A DNA stretch of 64,000 nucleotides from Candidula unifasciata (GCA_905116865.2 CAJHNH020007024.1:23501-87500); one strand, 5' to 3'; shown: positions 33,075-45,905, counted from the first letter of the stretch. A program made the numbers and translations. Notes: generated by a model from the letters alone, not told the origin.

Positions 33075-33410
33075 CTTTTGAGCTGAAATGCTATAAAAAG
33101 ATATGTAAAATACAATAGACAGAGAAGAGAAGAAATACTGACATTTTTCCAGATATGAACATCTCGGCAACTGAAATATTTTGGTCATTTCAAGCGCCAT
33201 ACCAGACTGGAAAAAAATAACAGCAGCAGGTTTAGTACCTGGAAGTAGAGGCAGGGATCGATCAACACTAAGAGGGGCACAGGATATAAGTGACTCTTTG
33301 AATATGAAAGTACACGAGGTGGGAGTGCTGGGGAGATACCGAGTTTCTTTCAGGCAGACCGTGACGAGAGCGACCTTCTGCAAAGGACCTGCTACATGAT
33401 AATAAGGAGT
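33075..33410 (+). mobile_element. LINE-2 family 3' end
   Basis: The frame at 33181-33399 gives RGAQDISDSLNMKVHEVG and ends RATFCKGPAT, which is the LINE-2 C-terminus. The upstream boundary is an A-run (33051-33069). The 3' boundary is CTGCTACATGATAATAAGG, a short tail. Confidence 0.75.
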
Positions 33411-33671
33411 GTTCAAGGGCACAATACTAGGTGAAAGGCTAGGGATATCCTATAGGATATGTCCATCAAAATAGAAATGCACTGAACTAAAAAGAGAAGT
33501 AAAAACATAAAATGCCCCTCTGATCTCATTTTATGCATAGGTCCTATGGTGCCATACCCATTGTGTATAACAGAAACAAACTACTCTTTCTCTCTTTCTT
33601 TATTTCATCCTCCTCCCACTGACATCACTCTTGCGATCGCTCTGTTTCCTGAGCTAATGCAGTCTCTCTCC

Positions 33672-33672
33672 T

Positions 33673-33716
<44 letters not shown>
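33672..33716. repeat. (CT)n microsatellite
   Basis: About 22 CT units. Confidence 0.95.
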
Positions 33717-33717
<1 letters not shown>

Positions 33718-36530
33718 ATCAATCTATATATGAATTTATCTCTCCATTCTCCTAAACTAGACATGCCATAATGTCATTGTAATTTTGCAACTCCATACCC
33801 CCCCCCCACCCCCCCCCCACCCACCCCCATCCTTGTCCCTCCTACACCCAATCCAAATTTCGTCATATGCACTCACCGACAGAAGCATTTTATTTACATC
33901 AGTTGAAGCAATCGATCAATACAGGTCGTATGTGTGTGTTCACAGCCAGAAAATGCATCTAAACTTACATCAAATTAGATTTGGAATAGAATAGAATCAA
34001 ATTATATCTCATTGTGAAGTAGGCAATCTGTATATGTTGGCTGCATTGATGTAATTTTTAATATAATTTTTTTTTTAACGTAATTGTGTGTCATTTAAAT
34101 TGTGTACTGCATACTTGAGGTTTCTTTCTTTATCTGCTTTTACAGTATAATGACAGTTGCACAGTTGGGCTGTGGTTTATAGCAAGGTTGCGTCATCTGA
34201 CACATCTATTTTCAGCATATGTTTAATTATTTGCCGTCAATGAAATGCTTGTAAGAGGTCAGTGAGTGTCGCGCGCCCACGTGGGTAAATACACTGATAT
34301 ATTGAGGGTGTGGGTTTGAACCTTAACAATGCCCACCCACGTGAGAAACTATTATCTAAGCTATGTTGATCCTAGACAGTCCTGGATAGCCAAGAAAACA
34401 GCGAGTGGCATGAAATGAAAGTTGCTATACTTGTATCCACAGGAGTAGGAGAAGGGATAGATATATATCAGGATACACCCACTGTGATATTATCTCGATA
34501 CACAGTTAACCCCTGCGACTATTCTCCTCTCCTGGCATTACTTAAAAGCCCCCATCAAGTGATTTAAATATTTGTTAGCTAAAGTAAACTAATATGCACA
34601 AAGACACTTGAACCTAAGTACACAATTTACTCAACTATCATGAAACCCATCAAACATGATTTATTTGAATAAATCGAAATTAAAATGAACTTGTTTAGGC
34701 TAGTAGAGTTGAAATGATGTGAATGATGAAATCATAAAGGTATTGGAAAGTAACAACCTTTGGACAGTTCTCGGCTTGAGACCCTGCCTATCTTTTCCAG
34801 TTTGTCGTCCTCACTGCTTTCTGCAGGTCGTTACACTCGACGGTCGGCAAATAATGGATGCCTACTAGTCCCTGCCCAATGTGGGAACTGGAGAATGAAG
34901 AAACAAGCGCATATTTGTAGTATCTGCTCTAGATGTACACTAAGCATGTATATTATATACTAACATCAAGCATGTTTATTTAAATAAAACATTTCATCTC
35001 TCCCTCATGCTCACATTCACTCCTGTCCAATTTGGAAGGGCTTATGTCTCACATTCCAACTGTTACATCTTCTGCCTTCCTCTACACGAGTCCTGTAATG
35101 ATAGTCAAGTCTTCTACGTCAGGTGCCATCTCTCGTACAGACTCAAAATGACAATCAGTCAGACAGAACAAGTTCTGGAATCTATGCTTGGAACAATCGA
35201 CGCGCCCAGAAAGCTAACAATATTTCTGAGGCGAATCGAATAAGAAATCTCAGGGATTTACTCTCCGGGATCAATCTCCGCATTAGCCTCCCGAGAGTTA
35301 AACACATGTCAGTGTGTTAGCTGTATGTAATACAGATTCACATTAACCACACGTGAAAAGATTGCCAAAGTTATCTTCACGCTTGTGATTTCAAAAACAT
35401 GATAGTTCATTAAATTTCAATGGTAACATCAACATTTAAGTTTTACAACATTGAAACACATGTGCACGAAAAAACATTCATGACACTATCAAATAGGATA
35501 TAAAGCAATGTGACAGTGCCCTACGAGAATGAAGAAATGTCCGCCTAGGAGTACTACAAAGTGATGAAGACACACACTTGAGTAAAAAGACAGTTAGAAC
35601 TCTATTTTAAAATATAGATTTGAACCTAATTTCGATCTTACCTGGAAAAATGAAACCACGATGCCAAAAGTTCTGTCTCAAGCTTAGGTTAAGCCCAACA
35701 GATGGCATGTGCTGGACAGGATCTCATTTACCAGACCTAGAGTTCACCCCTTTATAACTTTTATCAAGCTCCTCCTACATTACGCCTAAAATCATTCTCA
35801 TTCAAGGATGTCACAGCTCCTCCCTTGTGGGTAAGTTTATTCGCTGTCAGTCAGGGCTGTACAACTATTGTTTGAATTCCCACGTTAGGATCTCCTGGTC
35901 AATTCATCTGACCAGAGCAAATAGGACAAGTCACACCTCCGGCCTACTTCACCTGCCATCACAATAAAATCAGACGGTGTCAATTCTTCTGTTAACACTT
36001 TCTGCTCACCATGTCAATAGTGACCGTCTGACCTGCCCTCGAGTTAGGTAACCTCAGGGGGAATTAAACACAATTAGCCGGAGTTAGCTGCTCCTAAAAG
36101 TCTGGCTAGGAGATAAATAGCTGACACCAACAGATGGTGTGCAAATCTCCAGTCAGTAAGTCTGCTTGGTCAGTCTTATCTCTGTACCTCAACACTTAAC
36201 ATCTGGGAAAAAGTTTTAGTGTTTGATATTACCAACGGTCCAGGAGAATTAAAGGTTTGATGTGGTCGTCTTACTTAGATTAAGGATGTATCCAAATCCC
36301 TATTTGTCTGTATACTTCAAAATACATACAAATAAAAGTAGGTAAGGAAAGACATTCTGAAGTCACCGCGCGTATTGTCACAGTGAGTCTCTTTCTCTAA
36401 AACAGGGCATTGGAGCCCACCTGAAGCTTATGAAGCTTAAGAGTTGGAGACAGTTTCATAATTACAATATTCTTGGTTTGACTGAGATGCAGTCAATTTG
36501 ACAGTTGACAGCTTTGCGTTGATTTTAACT
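33717..36530. other. Unassigned sequence, 2.8 kb
   Basis: Contains a C-rich tract (33799-33828) and a possible decayed tRNA-like head at 34270-34330 (box B-like GGGTTTGAACC). No domain-bearing frame is seen. If a host exon exists in this window, this is one of the less repeat-dense places for it. Confidence 0.35.
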
Positions 36531-37845
36531 ATAGGATGAGCGTTCGAACCGGTCGCAACATAATGGTAAAATACCGAACGTTAAATTCTTTCAAATTCAA
36601 ATTTGAAATAAATAGGAAAATCAGACACCCCAGGAGGAGGAACAGTGGGAGGGAGAGCAAAGAGAACTCAGACAGCACAGCAAAAAATACACAGATGCTT
36701 AATATTCTGCAGCTGAACATCTGTGGAATAAGAAATAAGAAACTTGAACTTGCCAAACTGCTAAACAACAACAGGGTACAAGTGGCTGCCCTACAAGAAA
36801 CCCTGCATAAAGACTCTGATCTGCATCTCACTGGATATACTAGTTATGCCTGTAAGTGCAATGACTGCCGGGGCATAGTGACCTATATCAGAAATGACAT
36901 ACAAGGAGATGTAACAATGCTGTCGACATCTCACCCTACAGATGTGCAAAAAATAACTATCTGGCACAATGGAAGCAAATATACGATATACAACGTGTAA
37001 AGCCCACCTCAGACAACATGCAACATACCAGAACTATACAAGACACAGTACCATAAAACCCTTTTTGTTGGTGACTTCAACGGACACTCGCCACGTTGGG
37101 GTTACCCTGGCTACAATAGCACAGGGGAATACATCGAAGATACTTGTGAAACAACTAACCTATTAGTGCTGCAGGACACAGAGTCTACACCTACACTGTT
37201 ACACAAGGCCCACCTATCTCTCAGCCGACCAGACCTGACCATCTGCTCATCCGACTTAGCAGACGCAAGCTATCCCCAAGTCCTGGACGACATAGGAAGT
37301 GACCACAAACCTATACTCACAACTGTAAGCAGCACCGCTAAATTACGCTTCAAGCAGAGAACCCGTTGGAATTTCCGAAAAGCAAACTGGAAACTATTTC
37401 AGGAAACATCTGACTGCCTCCTGGGAAGAATTGACAACAGCTGTGTGGAAACTTTTTGTGAAGACATAACACAAGCAATTCTGAATGCAGCGTCGAAAGC
37501 CATCCCAAGGGGCAGCCGGAAGGCATATAAACCTTTTTGGAATCAAGAAATTCAAAATACTATATCTGAAAGGAATAAAGAAAGAATATTGCTCGAAACT
37601 ACACGTTCAACAGAAGCAAAAATCCAATACAATAAAGCATGTGCCAGAGTAAAGCTTGTAGTTAATAAGGCTAAAAGAGATAAATGGACAGAAACTTGCT
37701 CCAACTTAGACCTTAGACAGAATGGAAATAAAGCATGGACTTTAGTTAAAAACCTCTCCGGAGAAAGTAGAAGGGTGAACCCAAAACCAGTGACAGATGG
37801 GAGTAAGACAATCACTGAAGACAAGAAGGCACCGGACTCTGGCAG
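36530..37845 (+). mobile_element. Jockey/I-like LINE, endonuclease-domain fragment
   Basis: A 5' part of a LINE pol runs in a single frame from 36536 with one stop. The APE endonuclease is almost complete: ILQLNICGIRNKKLELAKLL, VAALQETLHKDSD (catalytic Glu intact), GIVTYIRND, LFVGDFNGHSPRWG, RPDLTICSSDLA and GSDHKPIL. Downstream is the linker before RT (RTRWNFRKANWKLFQ, YKPFWNQEIQ). The stop TAA at 36998-37000 falls in the NVYSP position, so a single base change explains it. Coding sequence is lost at about 37840 before any RT motif; minisatellite and C-run sequence follows. Confidence 0.85.
37166..37845 (+). pseudogene. LINE pol, second part of endonuclease and linker
   Basis: This frame is the in-frame continuation of 36536-37000. 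The first 37-60 residues after the ATG overlap the endonuclease end, with the Asp/His of GSDHKP at about 37298-37312. From 37846 on, the open frame is read through non-coding repeats and should not be translated. Confidence 0.8.
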
Positions 37846-37946
37846 CTCATGTGGTTTCAGGTCCCAGAAACATGTTTTCAGCGCAGAGGGATGGTGGGGT
37901 TTACTGCTTTCCAACCCACCCACCCCCCCCCCCCCCACCTTTCCCC

Positions 37947-38066
37947 AATCACTCTTCTTTTTCCTTGGCCACCCTCTCCTTTCCCGAATCACTCTTCTTT
38001 TTCCTTGGCCACCCTCTCCTTTCCCCAATCACTCTTCTTTTTCCTTGGCCACCCTCTCCTTTCCCC
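37947..38066. repeat. 40-bp minisatellite, 3 near-identical units
   Basis: Units 37947-37986, 37987-38026 and 38027-38066 each begin AATCACTCTTCTTTTTCCTT and differ at one base. The run is preceded by a C-rich tract (37919-37936). Confidence 0.95.
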
Positions 38067-38105
38067 ACACATATTTTGTAAAGGAAACTGGGAAGCATCT
38101 CTTAA

Positions 38106-38107
<2 letters not shown>

Positions 38108-38178
<71 letters not shown>
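38108..38178. repeat. (CA)n/(TA)n microsatellite
   Basis: About 16 CA units run into about 18 TA units. Confidence 0.95.
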
Positions 38179-38189
<11 letters not shown>

Positions 38190-38394
38190 ACGTGTTGTTT
38201 AAATGTTCATAAATTTCATATTATTTCCAGTGGAGTATTATATTTATTTACAGGTCTGGCTGCAGAACCATTTACGACAATTACCATTAAGTTCGCGGTC
38301 ATCTGATTGTTGAGACGGAGAACTTTTTAGTTTTTTTCTTTTCTTAGGGTGTAGTCACGTCATTTCTCAATAATATTCATAATGTAAGGTTCCA

Positions 38395-38525
38395 TTTAGC
38401 CGACCGTCGAGCAAGCAATGGCAAACTACTGGACGTAAATTGCCTAGAGAAACCACACAACAGCCAGGGGCTGTTAGGGTTGGTTCTGCAACGTCCTGTA
38501 AAGGATACGCAGCTAACTTTTTTTT
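38395..38525 (+). repeat. SINE family B copy, 3' part
   Basis: Contains AAGCAATGGCAAACTACTGG and ACAACAGCCAGGGGCTGTTA GGGTTGG, the tail of family B; the tRNA-like head is missing. Confidence 0.75.
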
Positions 38526-38777
38526 TAAGGTTCCATTGTTATCGCGGTCATCAAACCACTCTTTTCTCCCACACAGTTTGCAAAACAAAGGTCAAATGTC
38601 TCGGTGAAGGACGACATCGTGTCAAATCAGAGGGTGGGCGCTGAGGTTTTTTTTCTCTTTCAGAATATCATCTTTGTTATGTTTGGGGATTGTAGTAGGT
38701 CGCATTCATTTTCCATTAGGTTAATATTTTTCAGAGTTCTAAAATAGATTGTACGCTTTGGAATGGGGTATTCTTCT

Positions 38778-38925
38778 ATACCAGTGCTTCTCAAATTGGG
38801 CGCAGACGCCACTGGAAGCACTTTGACGTCCATCGGGTGATAGATGTCTCTATTAAATTTTAGGGCCGCTGTGACAATCTAGGGTGCGGTAACAGCATAG
38901 GTGCTATTGGTGGCACTGAGTGGAA
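38778..38925 (+). repeat. Possible hAT-type MITE remnant
   Basis: Starts CCAGTGCTTCTCAAATTGGG, a terminus style shared by many hAT elements (CAGxGxTTCTCAAA). No matching right end was identified, so this is tentative. Confidence 0.3.
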
Positions 38926-38933
38926 ATATAAGC

Positions 38934-38937
<4 letters not shown>

Positions 38938-39027
<90 letters not shown>
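38938..39027. repeat. (GA)n microsatellite
   Basis: About 44 GA units, uninterrupted. Confidence 0.98.
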
Positions 39028-39029
<2 letters not shown>

Positions 39030-39823
39030 GCGCGCATTTGGATAATCGTTCGTACCTGTTACAATGACACGCGTGTCAGAGATTTACCTGGCCGCACAGA
39101 TGTTTTTTTCTATCAGAGATTCTTCAGTTAAGTGATTTTTGTGAAAGCTTGACTGTATGTGTAGCATTGCCTATTAATGCAATGTACTGAAAAAGGCTTT
39201 CAAGTCACAACATTCACTTGTCGTTTGTGTCTGTGATAATAATGCTGACTGGTTCTACTTTTCATTTTACTGGATATCTTTTCATGGTGCATTTCCCAAT
39301 GTTGTGTCACAAATTAAAATAGCAGCTACTGCTAAACTTTCAAAAAAGTAAAGCAATTATGTTTTAATCAATCACTTTTACACTCATTATAATTTATTTG
39401 AAAGTTTCATTTGGGGGGAGTTAGGTGGGGGTGAGAGTTAGATTAAATATTTACATACGTTCAACAGTGAGTGGAAGAGCAGCGTGAGCTAAAATGTCTG
39501 CATGCAGAAGTCACTCACGTTTTTTTTCTTACTAATAGACTTTGTTTACCAACGGTCGGATAGGTTTTTAAAACAACAGCCTTTTAATCAAGCCGGTAAA
39601 GCTGAGAAAGTGAGTCTCTCAGAGCAGCATAAAAGTGCCTATCATTGTCCTGGTTTACCTAACTGATATTAGTAACTGTTTTCTTTATCATGTGTTTCTA
39701 CAAATTATTTGTTGCTGACAGGTTCGATTCCCTGCGTGGCAACTACAGCTTTTGATTTTTATGTTGTTTATTGTGTCCTCCTATCTTTCTGAGAGTGCGG
39801 ATTTAAAAAAATGCATGTTTATT

Positions 39824-39825
<2 letters not shown>
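39028..39825. other. Unassigned sequence
   Basis: No gene. A box B-like GGTTCGATTCC at 39721-39731 lacks any pairing partner and is considered a chance or decayed match. Confidence 0.4.

Positions 39826-39829
<4 letters not shown>

Positions 39830-39893
<64 letters not shown>
39830..39893. repeat. (TA)n microsatellite
   Basis: About 31 TA units. Confidence 0.97.
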
Positions 39894-39899
<6 letters not shown>

Positions 39900-40376
39900 G
39901 TCCAGTTAAATAAATTATGTTCAAAAGTCTTTGTTTTTTAAGTTCATATTATTTGAAATAAATGTATATATGTTTGATTGTTAGCACAGTATTTCTATTA
40001 TACCTGTAAACTACGATTAGTCAATGCCCTAATGAATGTACACATTTCAAGGCCATCTGACTTGTTTTCTTCGTGTCCGCACAGTTAAAACTAAGATACA
40101 ACGCGAGTTTTCTTAGGAGCTGCATTTTCTTTTCAATTAGAAATAATCACTGCGTTAACACGAATTATTTTCACCGTTTACTGGAAATAGATAGCAACCA
40201 TAACCTAGTTTAAAGTGTTGAATACATGTCGTTTTCTGATAATTTCTGGATGTTGCTACCTGAAAAACTACTCGTATATAATGCCAATGGATAAGTCAAG
40301 CTGACCACCAGACTTGTCAAGTTTAGAATATTCCATGTCCTTCACTTCTGTGTGTGCTGTTTGTTTTCGAAGATGG

Positions 40377-40408
<32 letters not shown>

Positions 40409-40426
40409 GTCTCTCTCTCTCTCTTT

Positions 40427-40458
<32 letters not shown>

Positions 40459-40462
40459 CACA
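40377..40462. repeat. (CT)n/(CA)n microsatellite
   Basis: About 22 CT units with single interruptions, then about 16 CA units. All frames here are artefacts. Confidence 0.95.
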
Positions 40463-40479
40463 ATTTGGTCCTTTAAAGT

Positions 40480-40575
40480 TCATAGAGCGTCGCTCTCATC
40501 ACGGTGTGCCTCAAAGAAACTCGGTCTCTCGCCAGCTCTTCCGCCTCAGGTACAGTTTAAAGTACACACATTAAA
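40480..40575 (-). mobile_element. LINE-2 family 3' end, short copy
   Basis: The plus strand reads CGTCGCTCTCATCACGGTGT then AAAGAAACTCGGTCTCTC, the inverted LINE-2 3' end; only about 95 bp. Confidence 0.65.
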
Positions 40576-41480
40576 ATATATTTCCCAACAGCACGTGAAA
40601 ATGAACATAATTCTAAATTGTTCAGTATAAACTCATTCAGAACCAAGTAACTCACAAGACGTTCCTAATACGCAAAATGTGCTTTTTTTTTAACTACTCA
40701 TTGTTGCCTGATTTTATTTCCTGTTAACTCCTCTTGTTCCCTCAATGATGCTGTGACTCTTCACGCTAAATATATAATTATACCTTAAACCTAGTTCAAA
40801 GTAACAAATATCTCGAGCTGAACGAGTCAAAATACAGTAACTGTCAGCTACTTCTCTCATGATGTGGTCTTAGAATATGGACTGTCTTCTGAGGCAGGTA
40901 AACTAGTTCTCTATGCTAAATGGCAAGTTGCCAGAACCTGATTGTCTAGATCAGTGAATTTTACCCATCGTCAATTTTTCAGTAAAACCAAAATCGACTA
41001 GCTCCCCCTGTCCCAGGAAATATCATCATCATCATGTGTTACGCGGAAAAGCATAAGCTGTTATTACTTAATTATTCTCTATCCTACACGGATCAGCAGA
41101 ATCACGGATCATGTGGAGGTATTAACCGGCCCAATGTATCTAGGTATTTAAATATTTGCTTTTTCCCTGTTATCTGTCTTTCAATCTTGTTAGTTGTCAC
41201 CAATGTCTTTGGTCTTTCCTTACCTTAAAACAAGCCTTCTTCAAACAAAATAAATTATATAATAGCAATAACTTTTTTATCGTTTTTCTTGCTCTCTCCT
41301 TACAACATGTTTTAGTCTGCAATTGTTGTAGTCTTTTCTCAAATTTAACTTCAGATATTGTTGTCATGGCTTGTTTTAATCTTTGGCGTTTTATAACTCC
41401 GAGTTAGATGGGGCTTTATCAAGTTTTCTTTAGCCTTTGCAAGCTCTACCTTTCCATTTCTAGGCATCCATAGTATGTTG
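40576..41480. other. Unassigned sequence
   Basis: Two plus-strand frames (41034-41228, 41156-41407) are hydrophobic and AT-rich with no motif. There is an ATCATCATCATG run at 41024. Confidence 0.35.
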
Positions 41481-41484
41481 GTAC

Positions 41485-41720
41485 TCACTGCTGAAATAAT
41501 TTAAGTGAATAGTTGATGCTGTCCAGTTTAGAGGGTGAGATGGCTTGGACGACTGATTTTACGAATGTACTGATAGTCTGCTCAGTTCTAATCAGGATGA
41601 CTGCTTCAGATATTACGTTGGCGCAGTCTTCCAATACCGATATTGAGCGTGTCTCTGCGTTGCAGTTAATGTGTGTAATGTAGATTCGCTTACCTCCTTT
41701 TTGCTGCGTCATTACCAAAA
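41485..41720 (-). other. Unidentified open frame with non-repetitive composition
   Basis: A 77-codon minus frame reads KRIYITHINCNAETRSISVL and SEAVILIRTEQTISTFVKSV, with balanced composition unlike the other spurious frames. I do not recognise it. It could be a remnant of an unassigned mobile element or an exon. Confidence 0.3.
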
Positions 41721-42599
41721 CCGTCCTTAAATATACTAATCCAGACTACGTAAGGAATTTGTACTGTTTGAGAGGGTGCGCCTCATTGCTCTTTGCGTTG
41801 TACATAAGCTCGTATTTTAAACCTCGTTTAGGTTTCACAAATTCATTTTGGCTGTTTGAGTCCATGAGTTTGAGGTGAATTTTACAAAAGGCTTGCTTGC
41901 ACTAGTTCAGCAAGCATTCGTGTTTTTTTTTTTTTTTTTTCTAAATTGGCTCTCCGCTGTATCCCATCATATTTTTCGTTTTAATTGCAATTTGTTTTCG
42001 TATACCTTTTGTTTGATTTCTTTTTTTTTATGAGTTTGGCTTGCAGGTGAACCTGGTGTCAATTGTAACTTCCTACAAGTAAAGAGCGTAGATCTAGGAT
42101 ATCGTTTAATTCTGTAACATTAAGAATAGTATTTCTTTGTGTGGATTACAGAAAATACACTGTTCCAGTGAGTTTTCTTTGTTTTAGTTGTAGTCTGATA
42201 TGACTGAGCTTCCGAAAGAGAGTAGTCAGTAGTATTGTCCCTGTTATTACAGAATGTTAGATGACGTAACTAAACCTTCCACTCCACAGGTGCCAACGAC
42301 TTCAGGCTGATAAGAGCGTATAGTAGGAAACTAACCTTACTTATGCTAGGACTAGGAAATGAAATCTGAAAACAGTTATAGCAGGGAAAATCAGACCCAT
42401 TACTTTGGTTGGCAGTTGGTCTTTGATGAGATCTCCAATATAATTTTAGACTTCATCTTATTTCAACCAGATGAGTATGTTTACTTACGATTCAGTACAT
42501 GTATATTAAATAATATAGTAATAATAATAATTATTATTATTACTATTAATATTGTTATATTTTTTGGGTAAATTTCCCACCCGCCACATGTTTTGTGTC

Positions 42600-42601
42600 T
42601 G

Positions 42602-42648
<47 letters not shown>

Positions 42649-42650
42649 CG
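42600..42650. repeat. (GT)n microsatellite
   Basis: About 22 GT units. Confidence 0.95.
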
Positions 42651-43900
42651 TCACTGCTAAAAAGGATAATTTATGCACATTAGTCAATAAGTGTGGATGG
42701 GAAGGGGGAAAAAAAAGGGGGGGGGGGGTGTCCCAGTACTATTACTGAATGAGATGTTTGAGATTTTGAACGTGGTTTCTTTACATCTGGACTTTGATGT
42801 TCCAATCTGACACCCTAACAAGCATGTCGTCATGGCGGCTTGAAAAGAGACGTTAATTGTATTTGTTCAAATCAGATGTCTTAGGAGGAAAAGCGAGGAT
42901 ACAGGGCCGATAGACCGCAGTGTCAGGCGGCACCGTAAAGTGGGTGTCGGGGCGGCATAAGCAGTGAAATCAAAATACTGAGCTTTTGATCTGACAGCGC
43001 CAAGCTATAAGGGGCGGCATTTCGAAGACATGCATCGTATTAAAAAAATCAACCGCACGGCCCTGAAGAGATATCGCAGCCTGGCTGTAAACCACAGTAC
43101 GACGTACCACCAGCTGCCTGACTAATGGCGAACACCAACAAAGAAAAGTCGCAGCTTCAAATGACGCAGAGACGAGCTCGGGAAACGGTAACACCTCGAC
43201 GAAAGCAAGCTCAATCAGCGAGGGCGTCACTGTAGATGATTTATATTCTGAAGTGGAGAATTATAGATGCTGAGATCAGAGGTAAAGATAGTCTTGCCTG
43301 GTGTGGGTAATGTGATTTACAAGCAACGTAACTGCTGATGGATCTGAATGAGGAAAATACATATATTCTGGATAAGGTGCAGTGTTCTTTCAATCGTCTC
43401 AGATTTTTTTTTTTATTAATGTTAAATTTTTGTGCTTTTGCTGCTGTGTTTAGACCAAAGTTCTTCAACTGTTGAGAACGGCAGAGAAGTCCAGGTGGAA
43501 CTTTTAAACATTTGACATTAGATTTAACAAATACACTGACATCTACATTTGTCTTTTTTTTCTGTGTTTAGTTAGCTGACAGGTGGGCCGGGAAACAATG
43601 ACTCATATTTTCGTGGGACACAGGTGTGAAACGCTCGAGGAATATTGGTTTAGATTAACCTATCTCCTACTGATATCTCTTACTCTGTAGTTGCAATGAG
43701 GGCCTTGGTCGTCCACAAAGTGGAGTGTTCTGCACTTTCATTTAATTTAATATCTCTAGACAGTTTACGGCGTTTATCTGTACCCAGTGAACAAATGTTC
43801 CCCTTTCATTTAGCTTGTCTCTATGGTATTTTTTTTAAATATCTCACAAATTCAAATTTTTTAATGACCGTATATGTTTTTTTTTCCGTCTCGTCTGTCT
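42651..43900. other. Unassigned; one module E match
   Basis: GATATCGCAGCCTGGCTGTA then AACCACAG at 43070-43097 is a module E copy within a GGGGCGGCAT-rich segment (42920-43060). There is an A/G homopolymer at 42705-42729. No gene. Confidence 0.4.
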
Positions 43901-43934
43901 ATTGTTTATGTTTTATATGCAAACAACAACGTTG

Positions 43935-44310
43935 TTTCTAACTAACATTGTAACTTGTTTTCCTCAGTGCCGTTTCAGTTAGTTTAGTGAGTAGTATCTC
44001 TTGCACGATGCTGAACACTACTACTTTCGTCAATGTGATTTTTGAGCCTATTTCTTTAAGGTATCTCGCATCAGCTCTAGTGACTGACTGAATATAACTG
44101 TACACTTTCCCAACTTAACAATTATCCTACTTGTATGGATATGTCGTTGTGGTTTTTATTTAAACTTGGTTGTGTCTAGAATTTCCGTTTTCTTTCAATT
44201 TAATTCTGAACCTATTTTCTTACAATATGCTAATCACTGTATCCACATAGCATTGCAGATTGTGTTTATTGTCCGCATTCAAAACTGTATCATCTGCATA
44301 TGTTATATTG
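43935..44310 (-). mobile_element. LINE reverse-transcriptase fragment with YADDT motif
   Basis: The minus strand gives YADDTVLNADN (motif C, 44283-44300 region) followed by a VDTVISIL helix and a KIGSELN-like segment, with several stops and frame changes. It is the thumb-proximal part of a LINE RT and inactive. Confidence 0.6.
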
Positions 44311-45665
44311 TCGATGAGATATACTTCTCATTTTTATATTTGTGTGTGTGTGTGTGACTGATCCGGAAACCATAAATTATGTGGTTGCATGGGACTATAC
44401 GGTGAACGAGTGCATACATACGTATGAAATCGCACAAAACTGTTAACGAGATTAAATGTAATGAAATGTGTAGGCCAGCAAGAACCTCATCAACACGCAC
44501 CACCCACCAGAACATGATAAGAACGTACCGGAGAGGTCACATACCAGGAACGGGACATAACTTAAAAAGGGACACCACCAGACGATATTACCGACATAGC
44601 TACACAGAAACATGCAAGACATGGAAGTGTGAGTGTCCTTAGCTGTGGATGCACACGTTTTTCATGAATGTAAGTGAATTTATTTAGGAATTGATAGACA
44701 CATATGAAAGGTTATGCATGTGTACGGATTTTCAAATAGTTATGCATACACGGATTAATATGAAAGGAAGTGCACACATGTAGTGTTGTCTGCATGTGTG
44801 AATACTCGAGTGCATGTACGCATACACTTAGTTGTGTGCGTCCATTTACACTGGCGATTCATTGTCAAAACCATCCCATTCTACATCATGCATACAGCAT
44901 AAACATGACCGGTGGAGCTCACAACAAGATATGACTGACAGCAAATAGGGAAAACAAGTGAATTGATTCTGACAGGACTAGAACACGTAACCACCAAAAC
45001 CACCCTATTAGTGGGATGATAGCAAAGGTTGGTAACGTGATACGTATAATCCCGGCTAAAGGCCACGCTAGAATCCAGTAAGACGGCAAAGACGAGAAAT
45101 GACTGTGTGGCCTCTCGCCCCCTTTCCCCTCACCCTTTCCTACCTCTTTCGGGTGCACTATGAGTTCAACCCCCCCCCCCTCCCCAACCCATTCCCACAG
45201 AGAACACTTGAGTTCGATACCCAACATGCCACAGCAATTCTCATCGCCGGACATTCGGATCTCAAAGCGTGAGCTGGGTGCTCTGGGTATGTGGTATTTA
45301 CGTATACCGGAGCCCAGCTGCCAACACTAACTGACACAGCCGAATCACACACTAACAAATGAAGATGCTTTTGGGCTCCACGCAGTATTTCACATAATAT
45401 CCACGACATGGCAACCCGTTCTTATTGCAGGAAGACAACTATAAGATCACTATGGTCACACACGAAATATTTTCACATTTCGCAACTATCCAAAATTAAA
45501 AACTGTTTTCATTAAATTTTTGCAAAATAAAATACTCAAAATTTTAAAACTGTCAATGACGGTCCATAGGACATTATGTAGAATAGCTCGCTCTCCTACG
45601 AAATACGCCTTGCCAAATCAGAGAGAGACAAAACAAAGAGGAAACACTAAGTAAGAAGAGGAGAG
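44311..45665. other. Unassigned sequence
   Basis: A short (GT)n lies at 44341-44355 and a C-run at 45170-45180. A 111-codon minus frame at 44919-45254 has no domain signature. Confidence 0.35.
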
Positions 45666-45667
45666 AA

Positions 45668-45905
45668 ATGCACAGCTAACAACAGGGTAGAGGACGAGCG
45701 GTATGAATCGGAAGGAAGCATCAAGCCCAGAAACGGCGCAAATACTAGAATTTAGTCATGAAAGTGACGCGAATAACCCAGACCACAAATATAGGCGGAT
45801 ACTGTTAGCAGCCTCGGCTTGCTGGCAGCAGTCTAAACGTGGTCGACCGTTTAATTTTTTTCTCAAAAGAAATCGGAATATTCTGGAAATGTAATGCACT
45901 AACCG
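45668..45905 (+). repeat. Family G repeat, copy 2, with hairpin
   Basis: Collinear with 18870-19100, with roughly 1 difference per 10 bases. The stem reads CTGTTAGCA/TGCTGGCAG; the two differences from copy 1 turn A-T pairs into G-T wobbles, so the RNA hairpin would survive. Confidence 0.8.

Noticed and set aside
37846..38212. Continuation of the LINE frame to 38212
   Set aside because: Sequence past 37845 is a C-run, a 40-bp minisatellite and CA/TA repeats.
39715..39745. Possible tRNA gene (GGTTCGATTCC)
   Set aside because: No acceptor or anticodon stem can be paired around the box B-like string.
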